A stretch of DNA of 64,000 bases, taken from Bacillus sp. SM2101 (GTDB taxonomy: Bacteria > Bacillota > Bacilli > Bacillales > SM2101). This document shows positions 26,196-35,788 of the stretch, one piece after another. The DNA is taken from positions 76,838 through 140,837 of the forward strand of contig NZ_JAEUFG010000002.1 of the NCBI RefSeq assembly GCF_018588585.1, read 5' to 3'. The notes below the pieces were generated by a model, which searched no databases, was not told the origin of the DNA, and saw only the letters and a list, made by a program, of their open reading frames with translations. Numbering within the stretch: the stretch's first letter is position 1; each line of letters starts with the position of its first letter. The position numbers were made by a program, and so were the translations under genes.

Positions 26196-28106
26196 CTACG
26201 GTGTAACCTCTGACTTACTTAAGCCAAAGCCGTAGTCAAATAAAATATACTCATCAAAATTGTCACGATTGTCATAAGCATCTAAATGAGTTGGCCAGCT
26301 AATTGGCAGCTTACCAGTAAAGTCTTTATCACCAAACAGTACATCTGCTACACCTGCACCTTCAGTCCCAGGGAGCCATGCAGCAACTAAGCCTGACCAA
26401 TCATTCAGTTGTTCTGTCACAATCATAGGTCTACCAGCTACAAGTATTACAATGATTGGAATATTAGGATCTTCTGTACGAATATTTTGTATCGTTTCTA
26501 GGTCTACTTGCTTTAAATTAAGGTCATTCGTGTCACCATCAGTTTCTGCGTAAGGTTCTTCACCAATAACGACAAGTGCCACATCATGCCCCGCAGCACC
26601 TTTACCATTAACATCGTACGTAACAGTTTTATTAGGAGCTACTTCTTTTATCCCTTCAAGAATAGTTGTTCCATCAGTAATATCACCAGATTTACCTTGC
26701 CAAGTGATCGTCCATCCTCCTGATTGGTTACCAATATCATCTGCATTTTTACCAGCTACAAATATTTTATCCATATCAGGTAATTGATTAAAAATTGGTT
26801 GCCCACTTATTTCATCATTTTTCAATAATACTAAAGATTCGCTCACAGCTTGACGTGCTAATGATTGATGTTCTTCTGACCCAAACGAATCAGCAAGTGA
26901 CCGATCAGTTTTAGGATTTTCAAATAAGCCCGCCTCAAATTTCACACGTAAAATACGAGACACTGCATCATCAAGCCGTTCCATCGTAATTTCATTGTCA
27001 TTAACTAATTGTAATGTTAATTTTAACGTCTCTCTCCAGTTCTCGGGCTGCATTAACATATCAACACCAGCATTAACAGAGACTTTGATTTGCTCTTTTA
27101 ATCCAGAAACAGGATTTCCGTTATGATCCATAGTAATTTGTTGTATTCCATACCAATCAGAAATAACAAATCCATCAAAGCCTAATTCATCTTTTAGAAA
27201 GTCTGTTAATAATCGTTCATTAGCATGCATTTTTAATCCTTGTATGCTATGAAAGGATGCCATAACTGTTCTAACTCCAGCTTTTACTGCTTTTTCGTAA
27301 ATTTCCTTATCCATTTCAATAATTTCTTCCTCAGTATATTGCGTTATATCACCTTGGTTTTTTCCACCATCTGTATAACCTTCACCGATAAAATGCTTTG
27401 CCGTCGCAACTACCTTAGAGGTTTGTTTTAAATCGCTAATGCTAGTCCCTTGAAATCCTTCGATATAAGCCACACCCATATCAGCAACTAAAGTGGCATT
27501 TTCACCGAAACCTTCATAGGACCTTCCCCAACGAATATCTTGAACACTTGCTACAGTAGGTGCAAATGTCCAGTTAGGACCCGAAGACTTGATCTCCTTT
27601 GCTGTTGCTATTCCTATTTCACGTATTAAATCAATATTTCTCGTTGAGCCTAAGCCTACACTATGTGGAAATATTGTTGCACCCTTTACATTATTATGCC
27701 CATGAACTGCATCAACACCATAAATAAGTGGTATACCTAATCTAGTAGCCAAAGCTCCATCTTGATATGAATTAACCATTTCTTCCCACAATTCCCTTGT
27801 GCTACTTTCTTCCACATTTAGTTCTGGGAAGGATCCACCACCATTCAATATTGAACCTAAATAGTAATCTTTCACATCATCTTTCGTAACAGATTTTTCT
27901 TCAGCTTGAATCAGCTGTCCAACTTTTTCTTCAACTGTCATTTTAGATAATAAGTCTTGGACACGATCTTCTATCGAAGCCTCTGGATCTAAATACACTA
28001 CCTTTTGTGCGGGTTGTTCTAGTTGTCCGTATTTTACAATTATAATTCCAACTACCGTTACTATAATAATCATAAAAACAGAAATAATCAGCGGTTTTTT
28101 CTTCAT
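26196..28106 (-). CDS. Glycoside hydrolase family 3 (beta-glucosidase/exo-glucanase)
   Basis: 636 residues. Residues 6-25 are a hydrophobic segment acting as signal anchor or uncleaved signal, with no lipobox. Residues about 45-400 are the GH3 barrel, with KHFIGEG and nucleophile D317 in VISDWYG. Residues about 420-630 are the GH3 C-terminal domain; GEEPYAETDGD probably carries the acid/base glutamate as in plant exo-beta-glucanases. It should release glucose from beta-glucans or cello-oligosaccharides outside the cell. It lies downstream of the sugar importer and has a cre-like site upstream. Confidence 0.92.
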   Translation of the reverse strand: MKKKPLIISVFMIIIVTVVGIIIVKYGQLEQPAQKVVYLDPEASIEDRVQDLLSKMTVEEKVGQLIQAEEKSVTKDDVKDYYLGSILNGGGSFPELNVEESSTRELWEEMVNSYQDGALATRLGIPLIYGVDAVHGHNNVKGATIFPHSVGLGSTRNIDLIREIGIATAKEIKSSGPNWTFAPTVASVQDIRWGRSYEGFGENATLVADMGVAYIEGFQGTSISDLKQTSKVVATAKHFIGEGYTDGGKNQGDITQYTEEEIIEMDKEIYEKAVKAGVRTVMASFHSIQGLKMHANERLLTDFLKDELGFDGFVISDWYGIQQITMDHNGNPVSGLKEQIKVSVNAGVDMLMQPENWRETLKLTLQLVNDNEITMERLDDAVSRILRVKFEAGLFENPKTDRSLADSFGSEEHQSLARQAVSESLVLLKNDEISGQPIFNQLPDMDKIFVAGKNADDIGNQSGGWTITWQGKSGDITDGTTILEGIKEVAPNKTVTYDVNGKGAAGHDVALVVIGEEPYAETDGDTNDLNLKQVDLETIQNIRTEDPNIPIIVILVAGRPMIVTEQLNDWSGLVAAWLPGTEGAGVADVLFGDKDFTGKLPISWPTHLDAYDNRDNFDEYILFDYGFGLSKSEVTP

Positions 28107-28209
28107 AGCTTACCCTCCTAAAACCATTCTTCTATCCTCCTCAAAGAGTATAGAAATCCACTTTATAATCATAATGAAAAAGCAAGCTATACATAAGTAA
28201 TGATATTTT

Positions 28210-28223
28210 GGAAAACGTTTTCT
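28210..28223. promoter_or_regulatory. cre-like CcpA site, GH3 gene
   Basis: GGAAAACGTTTTCT contains the perfect palindrome GAAAACGTTTTC and differs from the cre consensus at the first base. It lies about 105 bp before the glycosidase start, consistent with glucose repression. Confidence 0.65.
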
Positions 28224-28271
28224 TTTTTTGGATGAAGTAGTCTTGAACATGATAAAGTTTCTCAATCATTG

Positions 28272-28304
28272 AAAAGGGAATACAATTATTTATTGTATTC
28301 CCTT
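28272..28304 (-). terminator. Terminator of the sugar-binding protein gene
   Basis: On the minus strand AAGGGAATACAAT, a 5-base loop and ATTGTATTCCCTT precede TTTC. It now lies about 180 bp after the stop codon because element copy F is inserted between them. Confidence 0.8.
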
Positions 28305-28323
28305 CTTAATCATAATTACTTAT

Positions 28324-28485
28324 GGCTCTTTTCATAAGCTTTGTTGCTATTTTTATTAATAATGGACAATTTGACGAGTTTTAAGAGTCCTCAATAATTG
28401 TTTAAGTAGAAAAGATGCCACGAATGCTATATGTTTACGTTCTTATACCTTTGAACGAAAAGCAACAATCAATGCGAAAACAGCC
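28324..28485 (-). repeat. Dispersed MITE-like element, copy F, with 8-bp target duplication
   Basis: Inverse orientation: starts GGCTCTTTTCATAAGCTTTG and ends GCAACAATCAATGCGAAAAC, AGCC. The internal box is GATGCCACGAATGCTA. It is flanked by an exact direct repeat, TTACTTAT at 28316-28323 and 28486-28493. The right copy contains the stop codon of the sugar-binding protein gene. Confidence 0.92.
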
Positions 28486-29811
28486 TTACTTATTGTTATT
28501 TTTTTCAGCGGCATCGTCCAACTGCTCAACAAAATCTTCAGGGCTAAGTTGATCAGAAAGTAATTGTTGATGTTGTTGCATAATTTCTTCTTTGAATTCT
28601 GGTGTTCCCTTATCTAATACTGGTGTTCCACTTGAAGTCTCAATAGAATTAAACAGTTCAATTAAATCATTTTGTAACTCTGTTTCATCTCCTGTTAAGT
28701 AACTGTCAAACTGTTGAGCTGGGATTGTTGCACCACTTTGCCATGAAGATTTCACCCAGTTTTCTTGTTTAAAGAAGTATTGCAAGAACTTCACTGCCTC
28801 TTCCTTATTCTTAGAATTATTTGAAATAGAGTAGCCACCACCAAACCAAGCAGCCACATCATTTACACTGCCTTTATCAGTCGAAGGATACGGCATAACA
28901 CCAACATTCTCTCTGAAGCTCTCTGAAAAATTCTCATCAGCTGCAAGGCCCATTTCCCAAGAACCCATTAAATACATAGCCGCTTGTTCTTGACCGAATA
29001 AATTGCGTGCAGCACCATAATCAGATGTTAAAAATCCGTCTTGAAAACCGCCTGCATCAGCCAATGTTTTCATGAACTCAGCAGCCTTAATAAATTCTTC
29101 TGAAGTAAAGCTATCTTCACGACTTAAAGCTTTATCCATTTTTGAAAAGTCGCCTGTTTCACGTTGGAGTACATATTCAAACCAAATTGGTAGTGACCAG
29201 CCATCCATACCATTAATAGAAATTGGATTTATATTTTCTGCTCTTAATTTCCCAATAACATCTAAAAGCTCATTTTGTGTTTTAGGAATCTCTATATTAT
29301 TTTCTGCAAAGATTTTTTTATTGTAATAGAGTACGAATAAATCTGCATTTTTAGGTAAACCATACGTTTTACCACCTTTTGAGTAACCATCTAAAGAACC
29401 ATTAACAAATCCATAATCTGTATAGTCTTCTTGATTTAATTCTAATAATAAGTCATTATCAATAAGTGGAGCTATAAATGATTCCTGTCCCCAAGTATGC
29501 ATAATATCTGGTAGTTTGTTAGTTGAAGAGTAAATTTTAATCTTATTCTTATATTGTTCATCCTGTAAAGCTTCTACTTCAATCTTAATATTAGGATTTT
29601 CTTCCATATAAACATCTATAATTTCTTGCTCAACCTTACCAACTCCGACTGAACGATCTGGGTTTGCACTAAAGAATGTAAGCGTGACTTTACCTTCATC
29701 ATCGGCGCCTCCCTCATTATCACCTGTTGAGTTTTCTGTACCACATGCAGCAAGACTTAAAATAACCATAATACTTAACAACATTGTCAAAAGTGCTTTC
29801 AATTTTCCCAC
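28486..29811 (-). CDS. CUT1-family sugar ABC transporter, binding lipoprotein
   Basis: 441 residues from GTG 29811, which follows AGGGGGA; an in-frame ATG at 29841 overlaps no good site and would spoil the signal. The lipobox LSLAAC places the lipidated Cys at 23. The body is a family 1 extracellular solute-binding protein (LTFFSANPD, LYYNKKIF, AAWFGGGYSISN). With two permeases upstream in transcription order it forms a CUT1 importer, probably for oligosaccharides such as the products of the adjacent glycosidase. The stop codon lies in the target duplication of element F. Confidence 0.92.
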   Translation of the reverse strand: MGKLKALLTMLLSIMVILSLAACGTENSTGDNEGGADDEGKVTLTFFSANPDRSVGVGKVEQEIIDVYMEENPNIKIEVEALQDEQYKNKIKIYSSTNKLPDIMHTWGQESFIAPLIDNDLLLELNQEDYTDYGFVNGSLDGYSKGGKTYGLPKNADLFVLYYNKKIFAENNIEIPKTQNELLDVIGKLRAENINPISINGMDGWSLPIWFEYVLQRETGDFSKMDKALSREDSFTSEEFIKAAEFMKTLADAGGFQDGFLTSDYGAARNLFGQEQAAMYLMGSWEMGLAADENFSESFRENVGVMPYPSTDKGSVNDVAAWFGGGYSISNNSKNKEEAVKFLQYFFKQENWVKSSWQSGATIPAQQFDSYLTGDETELQNDLIELFNSIETSSGTPVLDKGTPEFKEEIMQQHQQLLSDQLSPEDFVEQLDDAAEKNNNK

Positions 29812-29843
29812 GTTTATTCCCCCTTCACTAACATTTATCATAA

Positions 29844-29857
29844 TGTAAAGGCTTTCA
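29844..29857. promoter_or_regulatory. cre-like site before the binding-protein gene
   Basis: TGTAAAGGCTTTCA matches the cre consensus except for the central CG. A second imperfect site (AGATAATGTTTTCA) lies at 29880-29893. Both lie between the last permease gene and the binding-protein gene. Confidence 0.4.
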
Positions 29858-29898
29858 TAGCGTAATGTATTATTTTTTAGATAATGTTTTCATTTTTA

Positions 29899-30789
29899 CT
29901 ATCCTTTTACAGCACCTGATGTAATCCCTTTTGTCATCTGTTTACTAAAGATTATATAAATGATAATAGACGGTACTGCTATCATCGTCATCACTGCAAA
30001 CTGTGCCCCATAATTAGAAGAGTATTGACCAGTGAATTTTAATATTGAAAATGGTAACGTTTTTAATTCATCAGAAACGAGGAACGTATTTGCGATAATA
30101 AATTCATTCCACCAAGTAATGAAGTTTAATACACTAATTGTTGCAATCGCTGGCTTTGTCATCGGTAACATAATTCTAAAAATGATACCAAACACACCAG
30201 CCCCGTCCATTACTGCTGATTCTTCTACCTCTTTTGGAATTGTTTCTAGAAATCCTGTCATAATAAACATACTAATTGGTAGAGAAAATGCAATATACGG
30301 CAATATAAGTGTAAACATATTATCTAACATATTTAATTTATTAAATATAATAAAGTTTGGTAGCAAAGTCGCATGGATCGGAATAATCATGCCGAGAAGA
30401 ATGATATTCATAACAGTAGTTTTATATTTCCACTTCATTCGTGTAAAGGCATATGCAAGCATTAGAGACAAAATAGCAGAAACGACCACAGTGATCATAG
30501 TAATTAATAAACTATTAAAAAAGTATCTCGGAACACTACCGTAAGTAAAAGCATCAATATAATTCTGCCATTCAAACGTTTCTGGCCATTTAAAAAATGC
30601 AGAACCGAAAAAATCACCACTTTTTAAAAATGAAAAGTTTATTAACCAAATTAATGGAAATATTTGTCCGAGTGCTAATATGATCATGAGAGTAAATAAT
30701 AGCATCTTTTTTATCGAAAATCGCTTACTAGTACCTTTATCATTTAAAAACAGCGTTTTGTTACTAGACACTGGTAATTTGGACTCCAT
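29899..30789 (-). CDS. CUT1 sugar ABC transporter permease (MalG type)
   Basis: 296 residues with six membrane helices after a cytoplasmic N-terminus. The EAA loop is EESAVMDGAGVFGIIFRIML, where the ATPase docks. The ending ITSGAVKG is typical of MalG-type subunits. It lies between the MalF-type permease (22-bp gap) and the binding protein. No ATPase gene is present in the locus, so a shared MsmX-like ATPase is expected to drive it. Confidence 0.93.
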   Translation of the reverse strand: MESKLPVSSNKTLFLNDKGTSKRFSIKKMLLFTLMIILALGQIFPLIWLINFSFLKSGDFFGSAFFKWPETFEWQNYIDAFTYGSVPRYFFNSLLITMITVVVSAILSLMLAYAFTRMKWKYKTTVMNIILLGMIIPIHATLLPNFIIFNKLNMLDNMFTLILPYIAFSLPISMFIMTGFLETIPKEVEESAVMDGAGVFGIIFRIMLPMTKPAIATISVLNFITWWNEFIIANTFLVSDELKTLPFSILKFTGQYSSNYGAQFAVMTMIAVPSIIIYIIFSKQMTKGITSGAVKG

Positions 30790-30811
30790 TTTAATCCCTC
30801 CATAATTCCTG

Positions 30812-31702
30812 TTAGTATTCTCCCACTTCCTTCTTCAAGGTTTTGTTTAATACGACCGTTAAAATCAAGCAGAAGATTACAAACAAGACAGATATTGCAT
30901 TTCCATACCCATATAAAGAGGAGGAAAAAGCAGTATTATATAGATAGTTTCCTAAAAATTCTGTACTATCCCCAGGTCCACCATTTGTCATTAGAAAAAC
31001 CGTTTCCATTTGTTTTAAACTAGTTACAACAGCAATTACAATGGCTATTCTCATCACTGGTGACAATAGCGGAATAATAACTTTTGTATATAATTGAAAA
31101 TTATTTGCTCCATCAAGCCTAGCTGCTTCAAACACAGAGTTTGGGATCGACTGCAGCCCAGAATGGTATAGTAATAGGGCATATCCAAATCCTTGCCACA
31201 TAACGACAATGATAATTGACCAAATTGCAATGTCTGGATCACCTAACCAATTTTGTTTTAGAAATGACAGACCAACTGAATCTAAAACTTTGTTTAGCAA
31301 ACCATAGTTAGGATGAAGGATGCTTACCCATAATTTAGATGTCACAACAATAGATATGACAGCTGGAATAAAGAAAATTGCCGAAAAGAACTTTTCCCAT
31401 TTACCACAATGAGTTAAAAAAATGGCAATAAGAATAGCTATCGGATGTTGAATAAGTACTGTTGCTCCAGCTAATAACACAGCATTCCATAGCGATTTCC
31501 AGAAAACTGAATCATTAAATAAAATTTCTTTAAAATTGTCTAAACCTATAAAACTGTAACTTCCAATTCCACTCCAATCTGTTGACCCATAATAGATACT
31601 CATTAAGACTGGTATTCCAATCATAAAAAAGAAAATAGATACCCCTGGAGCAACTAGAAGAAATATAGTCCATTTATTACTTAATACCTTATGCAGTTTC
31701 AT
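30812..31702 (-). CDS. CUT1 sugar ABC transporter permease (MalF/UgpA type)
   Basis: About 296 residues, six helices, EAA loop FEAARLDGANNFQLYTKVII. It is the first gene of the importer operon. The ATG at 31702 lies right after GGAGGTG, an unusually short spacing. A TTAACA-17-TATGAT promoter and a cre site lie upstream, in the region shared with the divergent sensor kinase gene. Confidence 0.93.
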   Translation of the reverse strand: MKLHKVLSNKWTIFLLVAPGVSIFFFMIGIPVLMSIYYGSTDWSGIGSYSFIGLDNFKEILFNDSVFWKSLWNAVLLAGATVLIQHPIAILIAIFLTHCGKWEKFFSAIFFIPAVISIVVTSKLWVSILHPNYGLLNKVLDSVGLSFLKQNWLGDPDIAIWSIIIVVMWQGFGYALLLYHSGLQSIPNSVFEAARLDGANNFQLYTKVIIPLLSPVMRIAIVIAVVTSLKQMETVFLMTNGGPGDSTEFLGNYLYNTAFSSSLYGYGNAISVLFVIFCLILTVVLNKTLKKEVGEY

Positions 31703-31726
31703 CACCTCCAGTAAATCTTCTATTCC

Positions 31727-31755
31727 ATCATAAAAAATTTCAAAATTAATGTTAA
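31727..31755 (-). promoter_or_regulatory. Promoter of the sugar importer operon
   Basis: TTAACA (31755-31750), a 17-bp spacer and TATGAT (31732-31727) on the minus strand, just before the first permease gene. Confidence 0.65.
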
Positions 31756-31768
31756 TGCGTCATATTTT

Positions 31769-31782
31769 AGATAGCGTTTTCA
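31769..31782. promoter_or_regulatory. cre site (CcpA) of the importer operon
   Basis: The minus strand reads TGAAAACGCTATCT, a full match to the degenerate cre consensus TGNAANCGNWNNCW. It lies about 13 bp upstream of the importer -35 box and may also affect the divergent sensor gene. Confidence 0.7.
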
Positions 31783-31868
31783 TTTTTCATAATTTCTATC
31801 GTACTTATAAATTTAGTTTCTACTTTCGTGATATGATAGGGTATACAAAATTGATTAAGGTGATGAGA

Positions 31869-33671
31869 ATGATTCCATCTAAGCTTTTATTTTGGTATAT
31901 TAACCTCCCAATACGACATAAATTACTCGTTTGGTTTGTACCATTAATTCTTACAACTGTAGCGATAACAGGCTTCATATCTTATCAAATTGCAGCAAAG
32001 CAAGTATTTAGCAAGATTGATCAAAACCAAGATAACCTACTAAAAAAAAGTATTGACCAATTTGATCTCATTGCTCAAGATGTGAATGATTTTACAAACT
32101 ACCTTTTTTTATCATCTTCCGTACAAGATTATTTGAGTTCAAATAGCCCCAATACTAACCTAAGGCAACAAATGAATGAATCATTATCAAAAATATTAGT
32201 AACGAGACCAAACATTCATTCTCTTATTGTTTATGATATAAATAGTCTAAATCCATTTGAGCAGCCATTGACAATTAATCAAGGAAAGATAAGTGCAGAA
32301 TCATATGAGTTCTTCCGTCACACAATAATATATGACAAAGCAAAGAAACAAGACGGTGATTCAATTTGGTATTTAGCTAACTCTGAAAATAGCTTATTTA
32401 TAGGAGATAACCAATTTAAACTTCTTAATGTAAGAATGATTAAAAATATTTATGATTTAAACCCTGAGGGATTCGTCGTAACTGGAATTAACGAAAAATT
32501 CTTACGAAAAAAATATATGTCTTTAGAAGACCCAGAAACAGAGATGCTAGTAATGAATAATGATGGCCAAATTTTAACTGCAACAAATCAAGATTGGGTT
32601 GGTAGTTACTACTTTGATATACCCCCTTTTCAAACTAGTAAACATGTAATAGAAGAAATGCCTAGAAAATATACGACAGACGATTGGATCATTAGTCATG
32701 ATCAATCTCCATTAACCGAATGGCGTGTTGTCATCATTCAATCAAAAAAGACCGTATTACTTGAGCTTAATCAGATTCGATTAATTACAGTAATTGCGAT
32801 CATTTTGTGCTTTATCGGCGGTAGTATAGTTTCGTGGTTTGCGGCTTTTAGACTAACTAGTCCACTTAAGAAGCTTATAAGGTCGATGAGAAAACTAGAA
32901 AATGGAGATTTCTCGCAAAGTGTGAAATTTGTTGGAAATGATGAAATAGGACAACTAGGACAAGGCTACGACAATATGGTTCATAGAATAAAAAAATTAA
33001 TAGATGACGTATATTTCTCTAAAATCCAACAGCGAGAAGCAGAGTTAAAAACATTACAAGCTCAAATAAATCCCCATTTTTTATATAACACACTTAATAC
33101 AATATGCTGGACTGCTCAAAGGAAAGGGGAACCTGAGATTGCTAATATGGCATACGCTCTATCAAGTGTTTTTAGACTAAGTCTTAATAATGGAAAAGAC
33201 TCAATTACAATTAGACAAGAAATTGAACTAGTAAAAAATTATTTGTACATACAAGAACAGCGCTTCAAACCAAAATTAACATATGAGATTGACATAGTCC
33301 CTGAAGTACTAGACATTGAAATACCCAAATTGTTAATACAACCATTTATAGAAAATGCAATTCTTCATGGTATAGAGCCTAATAACGAAAGTGGCTACAT
33401 TAAAGTTCAAATTAGCCACCATCATGACACATGCCTAATTGAAGTAACAGATAATGGTGTAGGAATGAACGAGAAGACAGTATTAGAATTAAATCGCTCA
33501 TTAAAATCCTATCAATTTAATAGCACTAACGAAAAACAAGATAGAAGCTATGCAATTTTAAATATAAAAGAGAGATTGAAACTATTGTATGATGAACAAG
33601 CTACCTTAACTTTCCATAGTGTTAAAGGACGAGGAACCAGAGTAGAACTTCGTCTACCACTAGAAAAATAA
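31869..33671 (+). CDS. YesM-like sensor histidine kinase
   Basis: About 600 residues from ATG 31869, 8 bases after AAGG; the frame is open further upstream but that part overlaps promoter sequence. Helix 1 lies near residues 14-38, then an extracellular sensor domain of about 250 residues, helix 2 (VIAIILCFIGGSIVSWFAAF), HAMP, and the LytS/YesM-type kinase core with H403 in INPHFLYNTLN. An ATPase domain follows (ENAILHG, DNGVGM). It is divergent from the importer operon and precedes a YesN-like regulator; the pair probably senses extracellular oligosaccharide and activates the importer. Confidence 0.92.
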   Translation: MIPSKLLFWYINLPIRHKLLVWFVPLILTTVAITGFISYQIAAKQVFSKIDQNQDNLLKKSIDQFDLIAQDVNDFTNYLFLSSSVQDYLSSNSPNTNLRQQMNESLSKILVTRPNIHSLIVYDINSLNPFEQPLTINQGKISAESYEFFRHTIIYDKAKKQDGDSIWYLANSENSLFIGDNQFKLLNVRMIKNIYDLNPEGFVVTGINEKFLRKKYMSLEDPETEMLVMNNDGQILTATNQDWVGSYYFDIPPFQTSKHVIEEMPRKYTTDDWIISHDQSPLTEWRVVIIQSKKTVLLELNQIRLITVIAIILCFIGGSIVSWFAAFRLTSPLKKLIRSMRKLENGDFSQSVKFVGNDEIGQLGQGYDNMVHRIKKLIDDVYFSKIQQREAELKTLQAQINPHFLYNTLNTICWTAQRKGEPEIANMAYALSSVFRLSLNNGKDSITIRQEIELVKNYLYIQEQRFKPKLTYEIDIVPEVLDIEIPKLLIQPFIENAILHGIEPNNESGYIKVQISHHHDTCLIEVTDNGVGMNEKTVLELNRSLKSYQFNSTNEKQDRSYAILNIKERLKLLYDEQATLTFHSVKGRGTRVELRLPLEK

Positions 33672-33875
33672 TTATACTTGACCAATACCGGACAAGCGTT
33701 GAAATATAGTTTTTATTATGGATTTTTTCATATATATATATTGTTGTTTAACGCACGAAAATCTTATTTTAAAATGATTACAGTCATATAATTACTCATC
33801 TTCCTCTTCTAATATAAAAATACAAAGAAATATAATAATGAGAAACTAAACGACTTAGGAAGGAGAAAGTTCAAT

Positions 33876-35486
33876 ATGTTTAAACTATTAATTGTTGAAG
33901 ATGAAATAACCATTCGAGAAGGTATGGAAGAAATGATTAATTGGCAACAATACGGAATTGAGGTATGTGGTATTTGTGAAGATGGCTTAACAGGCTATCA
34001 AACATTCCTAGCTACAAAACCTGATATTTTATTAACAGATATACGGATGCCCCAAATGAATGGCTTAGAACTTATTGAAAAAGCACAAGAAACTGGATAT
34101 GATTTTTTAGCCATTCTACTTTCCGGCTACAATGAGTTTAGTTATGCACAAGAAGGTATTAGGTTAGGTGCTCACGATTACCTGCTTAAACCCTGCCTCC
34201 CAAATGACATCTTAAATGCAGTTTTAACAGCCAAGGAAAAGCTAGAAACAGCAAGAGAGTCAAAGGTTGTTAAAAAGACTTGGGATAAACATTTACCTAC
34301 ATTAAAATGGCAAAAGCTTTCAAGTTGGCTAAAAAGTGCTGATCATAATTATAAAAAACATTTAGACGATATTGAGGAACTAAGGATATCATTGCAGGAT
34401 GCAAATATACAAGTCGGTGTAATTAAAATTCACTATCCAACTACACATAATACTAGTAAACAAAAGGACAATCATTATTTTCAAACTGTCCTTGACATAA
34501 CCAATAAGTTTATTAGTGATTTTTATAATAATAATTATATAGAAGTTTTCCAACATAATTATGAAATTGTATGGTGTGCCAATGTAACAACGTCTTATAA
34601 TGAGCAACGTCTTAATGAACACTTAACTAGCATGGTGCTCCATATTAATAAAGCAATTGAATACTCAATCAGCATAGGTGTGGGGTCTATACAACCAAGC
34701 ATTAACCTTCTCCATTTGTCATACAAAGAAGCATTAAATGTCATCGAATATCAATTTTATGAAGAAGCAAGTGACTCTTTCCTTTATTCACAATTGGCTC
34801 AAAGAGCAGCAAGCACTCTTAATGAACCAACTTTTCACACTAAAGCTATTGCTGAGCAAGAAGAAAAGATATTACATTACTTAGAACAAGAAGAATTTAA
34901 CTTAGCAAATGATCAGTTATATATTTGGCTGCATCAACTTAGCCAAAATTCAACAACCTCGAGAAAAAACCTTAACATGATAGCAACAGCTTTTATCCTA
35001 GAGCTGGGAAAACTATTACATCGAAAAAACATTCAAAGTAATGAATGGATTCAAAACCAGCCATATCAAATAGACTTAATAACAAAAGCAGAATCATTTA
35101 ATGAATTAGTCAATCTTGTTCAAGAAAATGTGGATATTATTATTTCGTTAATTAAAACCCAAGTACCTATTCACAAAACTGTAAAAGCAGCTTTAGAAAT
35201 AATTCATGAAAAATATCATGAAAATATCACACTGGATTGGCTCGCAAAAGAAGTCTTTGTATCTACGACTTACCTTAGTTCACTTTTCAAGCAAGAGCTC
35301 GGGATAAACTTCTTAGACTACTTACACAACTTTCGTATCAATAAGTCTAAGCCTTTGTTAAAGGATGGGTTGAAGGTTTATGCAGTAGCAAAACTTGTTG
35401 GCTACCAAGATGAACGTCACTTTAGCAGCACATTTAAAAAACGGGTTGGACAAACCCCTTCAGAATACCAGCGAAAGGTGGGATAA
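33876..35486 (+). CDS. YesN-like response regulator, AraC type
   Basis: 536 residues: receiver domain 1-120 with D55 in LLTDIRMP and K in YLLKPC, a middle region of about 300 residues, and an AraC helix-turn-helix pair at about 435-535 (LDWLAKEVFVSTTYLSSLFK, GYQDERHFSSTFKKRVGQTP). This is the usual partner of YesM-type kinases. It follows the kinase gene after 204 bp and probably activates the CUT1 importer and perhaps the glycosidase. No terminator is seen in that gap, so read-through is possible. Confidence 0.93.
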   Translation: MFKLLIVEDEITIREGMEEMINWQQYGIEVCGICEDGLTGYQTFLATKPDILLTDIRMPQMNGLELIEKAQETGYDFLAILLSGYNEFSYAQEGIRLGAHDYLLKPCLPNDILNAVLTAKEKLETARESKVVKKTWDKHLPTLKWQKLSSWLKSADHNYKKHLDDIEELRISLQDANIQVGVIKIHYPTTHNTSKQKDNHYFQTVLDITNKFISDFYNNNYIEVFQHNYEIVWCANVTTSYNEQRLNEHLTSMVLHINKAIEYSISIGVGSIQPSINLLHLSYKEALNVIEYQFYEEASDSFLYSQLAQRAASTLNEPTFHTKAIAEQEEKILHYLEQEEFNLANDQLYIWLHQLSQNSTTSRKNLNMIATAFILELGKLLHRKNIQSNEWIQNQPYQIDLITKAESFNELVNLVQENVDIIISLIKTQVPIHKTVKAALEIIHEKYHENITLDWLAKEVFVSTTYLSSLFKQELGINFLDYLHNFRINKSKPLLKDGLKVYAVAKLVGYQDERHFSSTFKKRVGQTPSEYQRKVG

Positions 35487-35607
35487 ACGATAACAAGAAG
35501 TATATAATTTATTATCCGTATTTTGCTTTATAGACACACTTTAAAGAAAGTATGTGTATTTATAGTGAACGTACAAAAATGAACAAAGCTCTTTAGCTAA
35601 AAATAAA

Positions 35608-35767
35608 GGCTCTTTTCGTAAAGTTTGCTGCTATGTTTCAATAAAATTAGAACAGCATGATGTGGTTTTATACGGGTTTCCTCATTGCCTATAAATCATG
35701 ATGTCACGAATGCTAATTGCTTACCGGTTTATTCCTAGTCCGGTAAATAATATTCTAAGCGATAGCT
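35608..35767 (-). repeat. Dispersed MITE-like element, copy G
   Basis: Starts GGCTCTTTTCGTAAAGTTTG with CTGCTATG; the internal box is GATGTCACGAATGCTAA. The far end has decayed to GCGATAGCT. Target repeats are not visible. 160 bp, between the YesN-like gene and a convergent membrane-protein gene. Confidence 0.75.
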
Positions 35768-35788
35768 ACTTAAATAAAAGTTCTCAAA

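Noticed and set aside
30032-30544. Plus-strand open frame of 170 codons
   Set aside because: It is a shadow of the MalG-type permease, whose EAA loop and helices are unmistakable on the other strand.
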